From NCBI GenBank assembly GCA_014584295.1, contig JACTNC010000009.1, positions 1 to 57,971 on the forward strand: a stretch of DNA of 57,971 nt, read 5' to 3'. The position numbers were made by a program, and so were the translations under genes. Under the pieces are notes generated by a model. That model was not told the origin of the DNA. It was given only the letters and a program-made list of their open reading frames with translations, and searched no databases. Position 1 is the stretch's first letter; every line of letters starts with the position of its first letter. The stretch comes from Verrucomicrobiota bacterium (GTDB lineage: Bacteria > Verrucomicrobiota > Verrucomicrobiia > Opitutales > Opitutaceae). This document shows positions 32,932 to 42,027 of the stretch, piece after piece.

Positions 32932-32958
32932 CCGGGCACGACGAAGCGTGCCCCTCCC
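32932..32958 (+). repeat. REP-like palindromic element, copy 1
   Basis: The core GGGCACG-ACGAAG-CGTGCCC folds into a 7-bp stem with a 6-nt loop, preceded by CC and followed by the conserved tail CTCCC. The complement of the whole 27-base element recurs exactly at 57742-57768, and single-base loop variants occur at 45825-45851 and 57912-57938. All copies are intergenic. Confidence 0.8.
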
Positions 32959-32960
32959 GG

Positions 32961-33093
32961 TTGGGATATATGTTCACCATTCGGATATGCGTTCACCGTT
33001 CGGGTATGTGTTCACCAGTGGGGTGTGTGTTCACCGTTGGGATATACGTTTACCGTTGGGGTATGTGTTTACCCTTGGGGTGTGTGCTCGAGC
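32961..33093 (+). repeat. Tandem array of a 19-bp unit, about seven copies
   Basis: Units start at 32961, 32980, 32999, 33018, 33037, 33056 and 33075, each exactly 19 bp. The approximate consensus is TTSGGRTATGTGTTCACCR; the last unit is degenerate. Since 19 is not a multiple of three, the array is not built for coding in one frame. It abuts the REP-like element and ends 130 bp before the metal ATPase gene. No known function is evident. Confidence 0.85.
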
Positions 33094-33222
33094 GCGTCTG
33101 GTGGGGGTGCAGGGGGAAAGCCGAGAGTGTGCAGGGGCGATGGGTGGGGTACTCGTTGCGGGTAGATTGCCACACGCGCTTGCATGCGATGAAGTTCCTG
33201 GTGTCCTAGGCAGTTGCCACTC

Positions 33223-35259
33223 ATGAGTTCCCCGGCTTCCCGTGCTCCGCGACCGCCTTCGACCGGCGGTTCCCGTGGGCATGGTCATGGACACTGCCAT
33301 GGGGGATGTCACGGGCATGAGTCATCCGAATCCTTGCCCGGTTTCCTGCCATCGGCACTGAGCGAGCGTTGGGCCCTGATCATGGTTGCGGTTTCGGGTC
33401 TGACGCTGGCGATCGCATTTTTCGGCGCGAGGTTTGCCGGACTGCCCGGAACGATCGCGCTTGGGCTCTACCTTGTCTCCTATCTTGCGGGAGGCATCGA
33501 CGTCGCCCGCAGTTCGTTCACGCAGTTGCTGCGTGGGAAGTTTGACACGGATGTGCTGATGCTCGCCGCTGCGGTCGGCGCCGCCGTCCTCGGAAAATGG
33601 GCGGAAGGGGCGTTCCTGCTTTTCCTTTTTTCACTCGGCCATGCCGGCGAACACTATGCGCTTGATCGCGCGCGCAATGCCGTGAGCGAGCTGGGCAAGC
33701 TCATGCCCACGACCGCCCATGTCCGTCGTGACGGCAGGCTGGTTGAAGTGCCGGTGGAGCAGGTGTCGATTGATGAGATCGTGGTCGTGCGGCCCGGTGA
33801 CCGCGTGCCGGTGGATGGAGTGGTTGCCGAGGGCACGAGCAGTCTCGACCAGAGTGCGATCACCGGGGAGAGTGTTCCGGTGACGCGCGAACCGGGTGAC
33901 AGCGTCTACGCCGGAACGATCAATCAGGACAACGCACTCGATGTGCGGACAACGCGGCTTGCGGCGGACAACACCCTTGCGCGGGTGATGCATCTGGTCA
34001 CCGAGGCCCAGCACCAGCAGAGCCCCGCCCAACGTCTCACCGAGCGATTCACCCAGTGGTTTGTGCCGCTCGTGCTGATCGGGACCCTTTTGGTCATCGT
34101 CCTGCCGCCGCTCCTGTTTCAATGGGAATGGGCCGACAGTTTCTACCGAGGCATGCTGCTGCTGGTTGCCGCATCGCCTTGTGCGCTTGCGCTTGGCACG
34201 CCGGCGGCGGTGCTCGCGGGAGTCGCCCAGGCTGCAAGGCGTGGCATCCTGATCAAGGGTGGCGTTCATCTTGAGAATCTGGGCCGGCTGCAAGCGATCG
34301 CCTTTGACAAGACCGGCACGCTCACAACCGGACAGTTTTCGGTCGTGGAAATCGTTGTGTTTCCCGGTTCCGGCGAAGAGGAGGTGCTGCGCATCGCCGC
34401 TGCGGTGGAGGAGCAGTCGAGCCATCCCCTGGCTTTGGCCATCGTTCGTCATGCGAAGGCGCGTAGTGTTGCGTTTCCCCATGCGAGCCGTCTGGAGAAC
34501 CTTGCCGGCCGAGGGATTCAGGCGGATGTTGAAGGAAACCCGGTCGTGCTCGGGGCGCTGCGGGCGTTTTCAGGCAGCGCGGAAGCGGGACCAGGATCCA
34601 GTCTGAGAGAAACCGTAACTCGCCTTGAAGGCGCGGGTATGACGACCGTGATTGTCCAGCGCGCGGGCATTTTTCTCGGCGTGATCGGACTGGCGGATCA
34701 GCCGCGTCCGTCCGCCGCTGCGGCGCTGCGGCGCCTGGAGGCGTTGGGAGTCGGCCGACTCATTATGCTGACCGGCGACAATTCATCCGTCGCGCAGCGC
34801 GTGGCGCGCACCCTTGGAATCCGCAAGGTGAAGTCGGAGCTTCTTCCCGGTGCGAAACTCACGCTGATCCAGGAATGGAAACAGACGCACGGCTCCATCG
34901 CCATGGTTGGTGATGGAGTCAATGATGCACCTGCCCTGGCGGCGGCCACGATTGGCGTTGCGATGGGAGGCGCCGGCACGGCTGTCGCGATCGAGACCGC
35001 AGATGTCGCCCTGATGGGCGACGACCTGGCGAAGCTACCCTACGCCGTTGGACTAAGCCGGGCCAGCAACCGCATCATCAAGCAGAATCTGGGGATCGCG
35101 CTTGGGGTCATTGTGATGCTGATCCTTGCATCCGCAGCCGGTGCAATTCCCCTGAGCATCGCGGTCGTTTTCCATGAAGGCAGTACCGTCGTTGTCGTGC
35201 TGAATGCCCTGCGGCTTCTCGCATGGCGGGAGCGCGCCGTCACTGCGGCGACTCCGTAG
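33223..35259 (+). CDS. Heavy-metal P1B-type ATPase (P1B-4-like)
   Basis: An ATP-driven metal exporter of the inner membrane. There is no CxxC metal-binding domain; instead the N-terminus has a His-rich stretch (RGHGHGHCHGGCHGHE). Domain signatures in order: actuator TGES, membrane SPCALALGTPAAVLAG, phosphorylation DKTGTLTTG, HP motif (EQSSHPLALAIV) and hinge MVGDGVNDAPALA. The final helices hold HEGSTVVVVLNALRLL, which with SPC is the pattern of the P1B-4 class (Co, Zn and related metals). The ATG at 33223 is used; a TTG nine bases upstream is possible. The exact metal is not determinable. Confidence 0.88.
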   Translation: MSSPASRAPRPPSTGGSRGHGHGHCHGGCHGHESSESLPGFLPSALSERWALIMVAVSGLTLAIAFFGARFAGLPGTIALGLYLVSYLAGGIDVARSSFTQLLRGKFDTDVLMLAAAVGAAVLGKWAEGAFLLFLFSLGHAGEHYALDRARNAVSELGKLMPTTAHVRRDGRLVEVPVEQVSIDEIVVVRPGDRVPVDGVVAEGTSSLDQSAITGESVPVTREPGDSVYAGTINQDNALDVRTTRLAADNTLARVMHLVTEAQHQQSPAQRLTERFTQWFVPLVLIGTLLVIVLPPLLFQWEWADSFYRGMLLLVAASPCALALGTPAAVLAGVAQAARRGILIKGGVHLENLGRLQAIAFDKTGTLTTGQFSVVEIVVFPGSGEEEVLRIAAAVEEQSSHPLALAIVRHAKARSVAFPHASRLENLAGRGIQADVEGNPVVLGALRAFSGSAEAGPGSSLRETVTRLEGAGMTTVIVQRAGIFLGVIGLADQPRPSAAAALRRLEALGVGRLIMLTGDNSSVAQRVARTLGIRKVKSELLPGAKLTLIQEWKQTHGSIAMVGDGVNDAPALAAATIGVAMGGAGTAVAIETADVALMGDDLAKLPYAVGLSRASNRIIKQNLGIALGVIVMLILASAAGAIPLSIAVVFHEGSTVVVVLNALRLLAWRERAVTAATP

Positions 35260-35360
35260 CAGTTGTTCCTGACACACAAATTGCAGACTCGCCGGCACAA
35301 GGCTTACGTATCACAGTCGGCATTCCCCGGCAGCTTTGCCTTCCATAATTTTTACTCCCC

Positions 35361-36518
35361 ATGAACAAACTCCTTAAACTCCTGCTCATCGTCACGTTCA
35401 TCTCTCCCGTCTTCGCAACCGCGCAGACTTCGGCACCGAAGAGTGGCGAGCTCATAAAGGCAGACCCCAGCATGGGTGCTGGCAAGGAGGCGGCCGCGAA
35501 TGTGGAGTGGCACGATGTCACGACCTGGGGAGTTGAGGGCCGCGAATTCGTCAATGAGAAGCGGCATCGCTGGTTTGACCGCCTTCCAGCCTCGGCTGAG
35601 GGGAAGGTCACAAAGAACGTGTGGAACCTGAGTCGCGATTCCGCGGGCATGGTGGTGCATTTCGCGACGGATGCCTCGTCGCTTCATGTCCATTACCTGC
35701 TCTCCAGAGATAGACTGGCCATGTCACATATGCCTGCCACAGGTGCGAGCGGAGTGGATTTTTATGCGCGCAATGCCAAGGGCGAATGGAAATGGGTCAA
35801 TGTGACCAGGCCCGCCACCCGTGAGGTCAAGGTCGAGGTCATCAAGGATCTGATGCCGGGTTTTCGCGAATATGCCGCCTATCTGCCGCTCTACAATGGC
35901 GTCGAGTTTCTCAAGATCGGCGTTCCGGCAGGCTCACGTTTCGAACCCCTCGCACCCCGCAGCAAGAGGCCGATCGTATTTTACGGCACATCGATCACCC
36001 ATGGTGCCTGCGCGTCGCGCCCCGGCATGAACCATACCGCCATCCTGGGGCGGCGCTTTGATCTTCCGGTGGTCAATCTCGGTTTCTCCGGCAATGGCCG
36101 CATGGATGCCGCAGTCGGGGACTACCTGACGCAGATTGATGCCGCCGTGTACGTCATCGACTGCCTCCCCAACATGGGGCCTGAGATGGTTACGGAAAGG
36201 ACGGCGCCACTGGTACGGCAGATTCGTGCTGTGAAGCCGACGACGCCCATCGTGCTGGTCGAGGACCGGCGATTCACCAACGAGTGGATCCTTCCAGGAA
36301 AAAAGCAGTTTCATGACAGGAATCACGCCGCGCTTCGGGCAGCCTATGACGGGCTCTTGAAGGCTGGCGTGAAGAACCTGTTCTACATCCCTGGCGACCA
36401 TCTTTACGGTGACGACACCGAAGGAGCTACGGACGGCTCGCATGCGAGCGATCTCGGATTCATGCGCCAGGCGGATGTGATGGAGCCGATCCTGAGAAAA
36501 GCCCTGGCGGCAAGATAG
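35361..36518 (+). CDS. Exported SGNH/GDSL-family hydrolase with N-terminal jelly-roll domain
   Basis: A signal peptide (MNKLLKLLLIVTFISPVFATA) leads to an N-terminal beta-sandwich domain (about 45-190) and then an SGNH domain. The nucleophile is S211 in VFYGTSITHG, the oxyanion Gly/Asn are in NLGFSGNGRMD and DCLPNMG, and D358 and H361 in TDGSHASDLG complete the triad. This two-domain architecture (Pfam Lipase_GDSL_3 with GxDLY) is common in polysaccharide-degrading bacteria and is probably an acetylesterase, but no substrate can be given. Confidence 0.82.
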   Translation: MNKLLKLLLIVTFISPVFATAQTSAPKSGELIKADPSMGAGKEAAANVEWHDVTTWGVEGREFVNEKRHRWFDRLPASAEGKVTKNVWNLSRDSAGMVVHFATDASSLHVHYLLSRDRLAMSHMPATGASGVDFYARNAKGEWKWVNVTRPATREVKVEVIKDLMPGFREYAAYLPLYNGVEFLKIGVPAGSRFEPLAPRSKRPIVFYGTSITHGACASRPGMNHTAILGRRFDLPVVNLGFSGNGRMDAAVGDYLTQIDAAVYVIDCLPNMGPEMVTERTAPLVRQIRAVKPTTPIVLVEDRRFTNEWILPGKKQFHDRNHAALRAAYDGLLKAGVKNLFYIPGDHLYGDDTEGATDGSHASDLGFMRQADVMEPILRKALAAR

Positions 36519-36530
36519 CCGGAATCCTTT

Positions 36531-37775
36531 TCAGCGGGAGCGCGAGCCGATCGCGATCACCTGAAAGATGATAAACGCGAAGAAGAACGCCTGCTGCGCG
36601 GATCCTGCCATCGGCTGGTCGTTGTGAATCATCAGCGTGGTGACGGCGCCGAGGAGGGCCAGACCCACTGTAGCGGCGCCGAGAATCAATCGCACTTTGG
36701 CGTGGTGAAGCCACGTGGCCGAGACGCAGAGCGAGAGCACAGCAAGCGTCACAGCGCCAAAGCCGGCGGCATCGGAACCCGAAATCAGCCAGACCGCTGA
36801 CGTGACGGCCAGCGCTGCAAGAACGACTCCGAACAGCGTGCTGCCGAGGCGCTGGTCGGGCGACAGGACGTGTCGTCCGAATCGATCCAGCCGGAGCATG
36901 AGGTTGAACAGGGGCTGGGAGGTCCAGGAAAGATAGATGAAGAGGAAGAACAGAACCAGCAGCGGGGTAAACAGCCACTGCAGATTGGGGAAGGTTTCGG
37001 AGAGATTGCCGATGATGCGCCCGCCGAAGAAAACCCCGATGACGAATGCCGCCTGCAGCCACCCGCTCTGGCGTCCGATCCACAGGTAATAGGCCAGCAT
37101 CAGGCGATAGATGGGATTTCTGGCCTTGAGCGCCTCGAGCATGCCTTGGCGCGCGTAGTCGAGTCCTGGGTTGAGCCGCAGCGCCTCGCGAAAATGCACC
37201 TGTGCCCTGCGAGGATCATTTTGATGCAGGCAGTTCCATCCCTGGTTGGCGTGCGACAGGGCATTGTCGGGCTCGCGACTGAGCGCAAAATCCACGGTTT
37301 CGGCCGCCTCCTGCTTTCGACCGAGCTGCGTCAGCGCCATGGCCCGGAAGTTCGCGGCCTCCACGTGTTCGGCGTCGATGGCGAGCGCCTCCTCGGCGGA
37401 TTGCAGCGCGAGCTTCCAGTCGCGCAGGGAAAAATGAATGGCCGATTGCAGCACGTGCGCCTCCGCATCTTGGGGATCCATGCGAAGGGACTCCCTGACG
37501 GATGAGAGCGCCTCGGTTTGACGACCCATCCGGTGAAGCACGAAACTGAGGATGCGATGAGACGTAGGATCCGCGGGCGCGAGGCCGACTGCCGTGCGCG
37601 CTTCAGTCAACGCCTCGTCCATGCGATTCTGGTGCACGCAGCAGAGCGCAAGAATGACATGCGCCGTTGCGTTTCCGGGATCCTGGGCAAGCGCGACGCG
37701 GCTCTCGCGCTCGGCGTCGGCGTGTCGCGACTGCGCGAGGAGCACCTCCGCGCGGGCGAGATGGATGCTCATCAC
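36531..37775 (-). CDS. TPR-repeat membrane protein, partner of the TPR-AAA+ ATPase
   Basis: The N-terminal half (about 1-215) is a run of tetratricopeptide repeats (for example ALAQDPGNATAHVILALCCV, ALRLNPGLDYARQGMLEALK). It is followed by about five transmembrane segments (GWLQAAFVIGVFFGGRIIG, LFTPLLVLFFLFIYLSW, STLFGVVLAALAVTSAVWLI, ATVGLALLGAVTTLMI, AFFFAFIIFQVIAI). The TPR part probably faces the cytoplasm. Its start overlaps the stop of the AAA+ gene by 4 bp, so the two are translationally coupled and likely work together. The function is unknown. Confidence 0.72.
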   Translation of the reverse strand: MMSIHLARAEVLLAQSRHADAERESRVALAQDPGNATAHVILALCCVHQNRMDEALTEARTAVGLAPADPTSHRILSFVLHRMGRQTEALSSVRESLRMDPQDAEAHVLQSAIHFSLRDWKLALQSAEEALAIDAEHVEAANFRAMALTQLGRKQEAAETVDFALSREPDNALSHANQGWNCLHQNDPRRAQVHFREALRLNPGLDYARQGMLEALKARNPIYRLMLAYYLWIGRQSGWLQAAFVIGVFFGGRIIGNLSETFPNLQWLFTPLLVLFFLFIYLSWTSQPLFNLMLRLDRFGRHVLSPDQRLGSTLFGVVLAALAVTSAVWLISGSDAAGFGAVTLAVLSLCVSATWLHHAKVRLILGAATVGLALLGAVTTLMIHNDQPMAGSAQQAFFFAFIIFQVIAIGSRSR

Positions 37776-39199
37776 TTTTTCACCCCGAGAAAGGCGAGGA
37801 CATCGTCATAGAGGCCGCTCTGATTTGCGTAGAGCGCGTGATTGCGCGCGGTCTCAAACCATTCCCGGGTGGTTGGGCGAAGCTTCTTCACGGCAGCCAG
37901 AAGGTCTCCCTCCAGCATGGGCTTGACCCGGCCGGTCTTGAGCGCGTCACGCAGCCGGGCCTCAATGGCAAGATCTATGGCCGCCTTGATGTCCGCGCCG
38001 GAAAAGCCGTCGGTCTTGCGGGCAATTACGTCGTAGTCGATCATGTCAGTGGGCTTGCCTTCGAGCTGGAGGCGCACGATTTCGACGCGCGCCTTGAAGT
38101 CGGGCGGAGGGACAAAAATGATGCGGTCAAAGCGTCCCGGTCGCCGGAATGCGGCATCGATGTGCCAGGGGGCGTTGGTGGCGGCGAGAATGAGGACGCC
38201 CTCGTTGGAACTCTGCACGCCGTCGAGCTCGCTGAGGAACTGGTTGATCAACTGGCGTCCCCCGCTTTTCAGGAGGTCGGCGCGGTTGGCGCCGAGGGCA
38301 TCCACTTCGTCGAAAAAGAGAACGCAGGGACGGTTCGCCCGGGCGTGCTCAAAAATGGCATGGAGATTCTTTTCGCTCTGCCCAATCCACATCTCCAGGA
38401 CATCGTTGATGCCGACGGAGACAAAATTGATGTTTACGTGGCCCGCTGTCGCCCGCGCGAGGAATGTCTTTCCACATCCCGGCGGACCGTAGAGAAGAAT
38501 TCCTCCGCCGATCTTTTTCCCGTAGGCCTTGTAGAGGTCCGGCTGCTGCATCGGGAGAATGATCTTCATCCGGATCTCCTCCTTGATGTCCTCCATGCCT
38601 CCAACATTCGCAAAGGTGAGCGTGGGTTTTTCCACGTCGAATCCCGGTGATTCCGAAAGACCTCCGACAGGCAGGCGCTCTCTCCCTTCGCCATCGCCTT
38701 TGGGATGCGCATCCTCGAGGGGGTCCGACGTGGACATTGATTCCACTGGCAGCTTTGGCCCCAGGGCTTCATTGGGAAACACTTGGGCAAAATTGCGGGC
38801 AAGTTCGTCGTCTGTGCTTTCGGAGTCTGCCTTGATTGCACGACGGTAGAGCTCCGCGGCCAGTCGGCGTTCGCCGCCGCGAAGCGCCAGCCGCGCGTGG
38901 AGGATCAGAGCCTTGGGCGGCGCGTAATCAGGGTTGGTGAGTGCCTCGACGATCACCATGGCTGCACTGTGTTTTCCCTGCTGATAGAAAGTCGACGCGA
39001 GGCCCAGCCGCGCCTGGAGATTGTTGGGCTGCAATTGCAGCGCGCGCTTGAAGAGGGCCTCTGCGTGAAGGTATCCGCCATGCTTCAGCAACGTGTCTGC
39101 CGCGAACGTCAGCAACGGGGCGTTGTTGGGTGAAAACCGAAGGGCCTCCCGCAACGGGGCGGGAAGCAGTTCAGACGCAAGTGGATCCTCGGAGGACAT
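37772..39199 (-). CDS. TPR-AAA+ ATPase (VCP/FtsH/spastin-like module)
   Basis: Residues 10-130 are TPR-like helices (LHAEALFKRALQLQPNNLQARLGLA). After an acidic, low-complexity linker (about 150-185) comes a single AAA+ domain: TFANVGGMEDIKEEI, Walker A GPPGCGKT (238-245), a pore-loop-like segment around EMWIGQSEKN, Walker B VLFFDEVDAL, sensor AATNAPWHIDAAF, Arg-finger FRRPGRFDRI and sensor 2 GFSGADIKAAID. The C-terminal 35 residues follow the AAA lid. No protease domain is present, so it may unfold or remodel proteins. The ATG at 39199 is preferred to a TTG at 39253. It is coupled to a TPR membrane protein. I know of no characterised pair of this layout. Confidence 0.78.
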   Translation of the reverse strand: MSSEDPLASELLPAPLREALRFSPNNAPLLTFAADTLLKHGGYLHAEALFKRALQLQPNNLQARLGLASTFYQQGKHSAAMVIVEALTNPDYAPPKALILHARLALRGGERRLAAELYRRAIKADSESTDDELARNFAQVFPNEALGPKLPVESMSTSDPLEDAHPKGDGEGRERLPVGGLSESPGFDVEKPTLTFANVGGMEDIKEEIRMKIILPMQQPDLYKAYGKKIGGGILLYGPPGCGKTFLARATAGHVNINFVSVGINDVLEMWIGQSEKNLHAIFEHARANRPCVLFFDEVDALGANRADLLKSGGRQLINQFLSELDGVQSSNEGVLILAATNAPWHIDAAFRRPGRFDRIIFVPPPDFKARVEIVRLQLEGKPTDMIDYDVIARKTDGFSGADIKAAIDLAIEARLRDALKTGRVKPMLEGDLLAAVKKLRPTTREWFETARNHALYANQSGLYDDVLAFLGVKK

Positions 39200-39311
39200 G
39201 CGAAGGTATCCAAGACGTGATTTTCCGCCGCGGCGAGGCGAAGTTTCTGCCAAATCGTCCGGGCGATGGCGCTGCGACTTTCTTGTGGCGCACGTCCGGA
39301 ACGGCGCAAAT

Positions 39312-41021
39312 TCAAAGCTTCAGCCGTTTACCCGCCCATCGGGCCAGCGTGAGGCGGTGGATCTTGGCGTTGTGGCGGACATCCACGGGGAAACGGGGGT
39401 GAATCAGGATCGCCCGGATGCGACTGAGCTCAGCGCGGGAGGCTTGTTTTAATGCCCATGCCAGCAGGTCCCTTTCAAAGGAGGCAGACCGCTTTGCACC
39501 CGGCTTCAGTTCGACGACGACGATCGGTTGCTGTTGATCTCGCGGTCCGACTCCGACCAGTGCGCTGCGTCGGACAGCGGGGTGCTGATTGAAGATGGGT
39601 TCAACCTGTTCCGTGAAAAGGGTGCCTTGGGTGGTCACGACCCGCTCTACCCGGCGGCCGCAGAACCAGAGGCGCCCGTTTTCATCGAGGTAGCCGCAAT
39701 CTCCCATGCGGTGCCAGCGGGGGCGGGTTTCCGAATTTCCCGAGGTCTCCGGGATTTTTGCCAGTGTATTGGAGACGGGCAGACCATCATAGGTCTGAGT
39801 CACCGGAGGCCCGTTGACGACGATCTCGCCGATTTCACCACGAGCGCATTCCTTGGCTGTTTCCATTGAGGCAATTGGGCCGTCGGCAATCTGGAGGATT
39901 TTAACCCGCAATGGCTCATGATTGCTGCCACGTGTGGGACGACCGACGCAGGTACCCGCGCCTTCCCGTGTCAGGGATGCGGTACCGCCGAGAACCTCCT
40001 CGCCTGAAATCGTCGACACCGGCAGCGCTTCCGTCGCCCCATACGGGCTGTGAAGCTGTCCATTCGGCAGAAGTGTCCTTGCGAGTTCCCAGAGGGCGGG
40101 CGGGACCGGTGCACCTGCGCAGAGCACGCGCCGAAGCGATGGCAGGGTGATGGAGCGAGCCGCGGCGTGCTCCGCGATGATGCGCCAGAGCGTTGGGGAT
40201 CCGAAGGAATTGGTGACATTTTCCTGTCTGATCGCACGCACGATGGCCGCGGGATCCAGGCTCGCCGGACGCCCCGGGTTGATCTCTGGGACGACGGTGG
40301 TCATCCCGAGTGCGGGATTGAAGAGTGCAAAAATCGGAAGCAGGGGGAGATCGATTTCGCCGGGCTCGATCGCATAGGTTTGCCGGATCGTCGCCACCTG
40401 TGCGTCAAACATGCCATGCGTGTAGCACACGCCCTTGGGGGCGCCGGTTGAGCCCGAGGTGAACAGGATCGCGGCAAGCTCGCAGGCACCGACCACCGGT
40501 GGATCGTCCCCTGCCATTGTATTCAATTGTCCACTACGAATTCGATTGCCTCCACCGGGGCGGGTGAGCCTGCCGGTGAGTCGGCGGTCTGCGCTGATCC
40601 GCACGCGGACGGACGAGAACGCACGCAGCGCCACGCGGCTGATCATCATCGCGAGGGGGATACCCACGAGCACCCGGGGGCGCGTGTGCCTGACGCAGCG
40701 CAGAAAGGCTCGCAATCCCATTCCTGGATCAATCACGACCGGCACGGCGCCGAGCTTGAAGAGTGCGAATACGGATGCGATCAGCGGCAGGCCCTGCCTG
40801 ACCATCACGAGCGTGCGATCTCCGCGCCGGACGCCACGGGCTCGTAGTCGGGCGAGCCATGCGTCCACTTCTCTGTCGAGGTCGGCAAACGAGAGCGTGA
40901 GATAGTCGATGGATTCGTCCTCCAGGCGCCCGCGCGGGATCATCAATGCCGGCCGGTCGGGCTGCATGACCGCCATGGCGGACAGATGCCTGGCGATGTT
41001 CGCCGGAGCAGGTGCACTCAT
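39312..41021 (-). CDS. oleC: OleC-type beta-lactone synthetase (acyl-adenylate family)
   Basis: OleC converts beta-hydroxy acids to beta-lactones in olefinic hydrocarbon synthesis. The OleC-specific stretch VVIDPGMGLRAFLRCV with VLVGIPLA is present, followed by the adenylation core ILFTSGSTGAPKGVCYTHGMF, LPIFALFNPALGMTTVVPE, VLCAGAPVPPALW, HSPYGATEALPV and HRMGDCGYLDENGRLWFCGRR. The C-terminal FTEQVEPIFNQHP and HPRFPVDVRHNAKI are as in Xanthomonas OleC. Length is 569. OleA, OleB and OleD are not adjacent. It follows a YitT gene on the same strand by 27 bp. A general fatty-acid CoA ligase role is less likely but not excluded. Confidence 0.8.
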   Translation of the reverse strand: MSAPAPANIARHLSAMAVMQPDRPALMIPRGRLEDESIDYLTLSFADLDREVDAWLARLRARGVRRGDRTLVMVRQGLPLIASVFALFKLGAVPVVIDPGMGLRAFLRCVRHTRPRVLVGIPLAMMISRVALRAFSSVRVRISADRRLTGRLTRPGGGNRIRSGQLNTMAGDDPPVVGACELAAILFTSGSTGAPKGVCYTHGMFDAQVATIRQTYAIEPGEIDLPLLPIFALFNPALGMTTVVPEINPGRPASLDPAAIVRAIRQENVTNSFGSPTLWRIIAEHAAARSITLPSLRRVLCAGAPVPPALWELARTLLPNGQLHSPYGATEALPVSTISGEEVLGGTASLTREGAGTCVGRPTRGSNHEPLRVKILQIADGPIASMETAKECARGEIGEIVVNGPPVTQTYDGLPVSNTLAKIPETSGNSETRPRWHRMGDCGYLDENGRLWFCGRRVERVVTTQGTLFTEQVEPIFNQHPAVRRSALVGVGPRDQQQPIVVVELKPGAKRSASFERDLLAWALKQASRAELSRIRAILIHPRFPVDVRHNAKIHRLTLARWAGKRLKL

Positions 41022-41048
41022 GGGCGCTTCGAATTTGAATCCACCGAC

Positions 41049-41957
41049 CTACACATGCGGCAGGAATCCCTGCCCACGAACCTCGGAAGCATCAAGCAGG
41101 ATGACAAAGGCCTGGGGGTCGATCGCACGGATATGCCGCTTGAGCTGCACGGATTCGGCAGGATTCATCACGACCATCAGCACATCGTGCTGCGTGTCGG
41201 TGTAGCCGCCGCGGCCGTCAAGGATCGTCAAGCCCAGAGGGATCTTCTTCAGGATCGCCTCACGAATCTCGTCCGTTCGGCTGGAGACGATCAGTGCCAC
41301 GCGGGATCGGTTGAATCCGGTGAGAACGGAGCGGGCGGTCTGACCGACGACAACTGTTCCTACGAGACCTACGAGCGCCAATTCCACCGAGGAGATCGAG
41401 GCGGCCGCAATGAGTACTGTCGCATCGAGAAGGATCAATGCGTGGGCGATATTCATGCCGGTTGTGCGGTGGATCGCGGCCGCGGCGGCGCTGAAACCGC
41501 CAAGCGATGAACCCCCACGCAGGACCAGGCCGATCCCAAGACCCATACCCGCGCCGCCACACAAGCCGGCCAGAACCAGGTTTGATGTCAAAGGTGGCAG
41601 ATTGCGCGAGAGCACAACGAAGAGTGGAAGGAGCAATGCGCCGGCAAGGCTCTTCAGGACGAAGCTGCGGCCCATGATGAACCCACATGCCAGCAGGATT
41701 CCGGCATTGATGATCATTTGGGAATATCCCGGCTCCAGTCCGATGGCCTTCTGTATCACGAGCGACGCCCCTACGACGCCACCCGGAGGAATGCCTGTAT
41801 GCCGAAGGAGCGCGTTGAAGCTGAGCGCCGCAATCGCGGATCCCACAATCAGCAGCACAACCGACCGCGCTCCTTGGTCCCAGGCGGGAGGAGGGCGGCG
41901 TTCGCGCAGCCTGTTTTCAGGCGCTGAAACTCCGGGTGGGCGTTCGCTGGCGGACAT
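41049..41957 (-). CDS. YitT-family membrane protein (DUF161/DUF2179)
   Basis: The membrane part (about residues 30-220) has the YitT pattern: a conserved FNALLRHTGIPPGGVVGASLV, several hydrophobic helices, and the Gly-rich IGLVLRGGSSLGG. The C-terminal soluble DUF2179 domain is RVALIVSSRTDEIREAIL, LTILDGRGGYTDTQHDVLMVV and AFVILLDASEVRGQGF. The biological role of the family is unknown. The start ATG at 41957 is preferred to an upstream TTG at 41975. Confidence 0.83.
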   Translation of the reverse strand: MSASERPPGVSAPENRLRERRPPPAWDQGARSVVLLIVGSAIAALSFNALLRHTGIPPGGVVGASLVIQKAIGLEPGYSQMIINAGILLACGFIMGRSFVLKSLAGALLLPLFVVLSRNLPPLTSNLVLAGLCGGAGMGLGIGLVLRGGSSLGGFSAAAAAIHRTTGMNIAHALILLDATVLIAAASISSVELALVGLVGTVVVGQTARSVLTGFNRSRVALIVSSRTDEIREAILKKIPLGLTILDGRGGYTDTQHDVLMVVMNPAESVQLKRHIRAIDPQAFVILLDASEVRGQGFLPHV

Positions 41958-42027
41958 GTGAGATAGTTCGGGCAAACTTGTGACCCGAGGTGGGGGCCAA
42001 AAGCAAGTTTGACCCGCTGTCCGTGAG

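Noticed and set aside
32896..33165. Open frames through the 19-bp tandem repeats coding repeated GVCVH/GYVFT-like peptides
   Set aside because: The 19-bp period shifts frame every unit, several frames are open by composition, and there is no family match.
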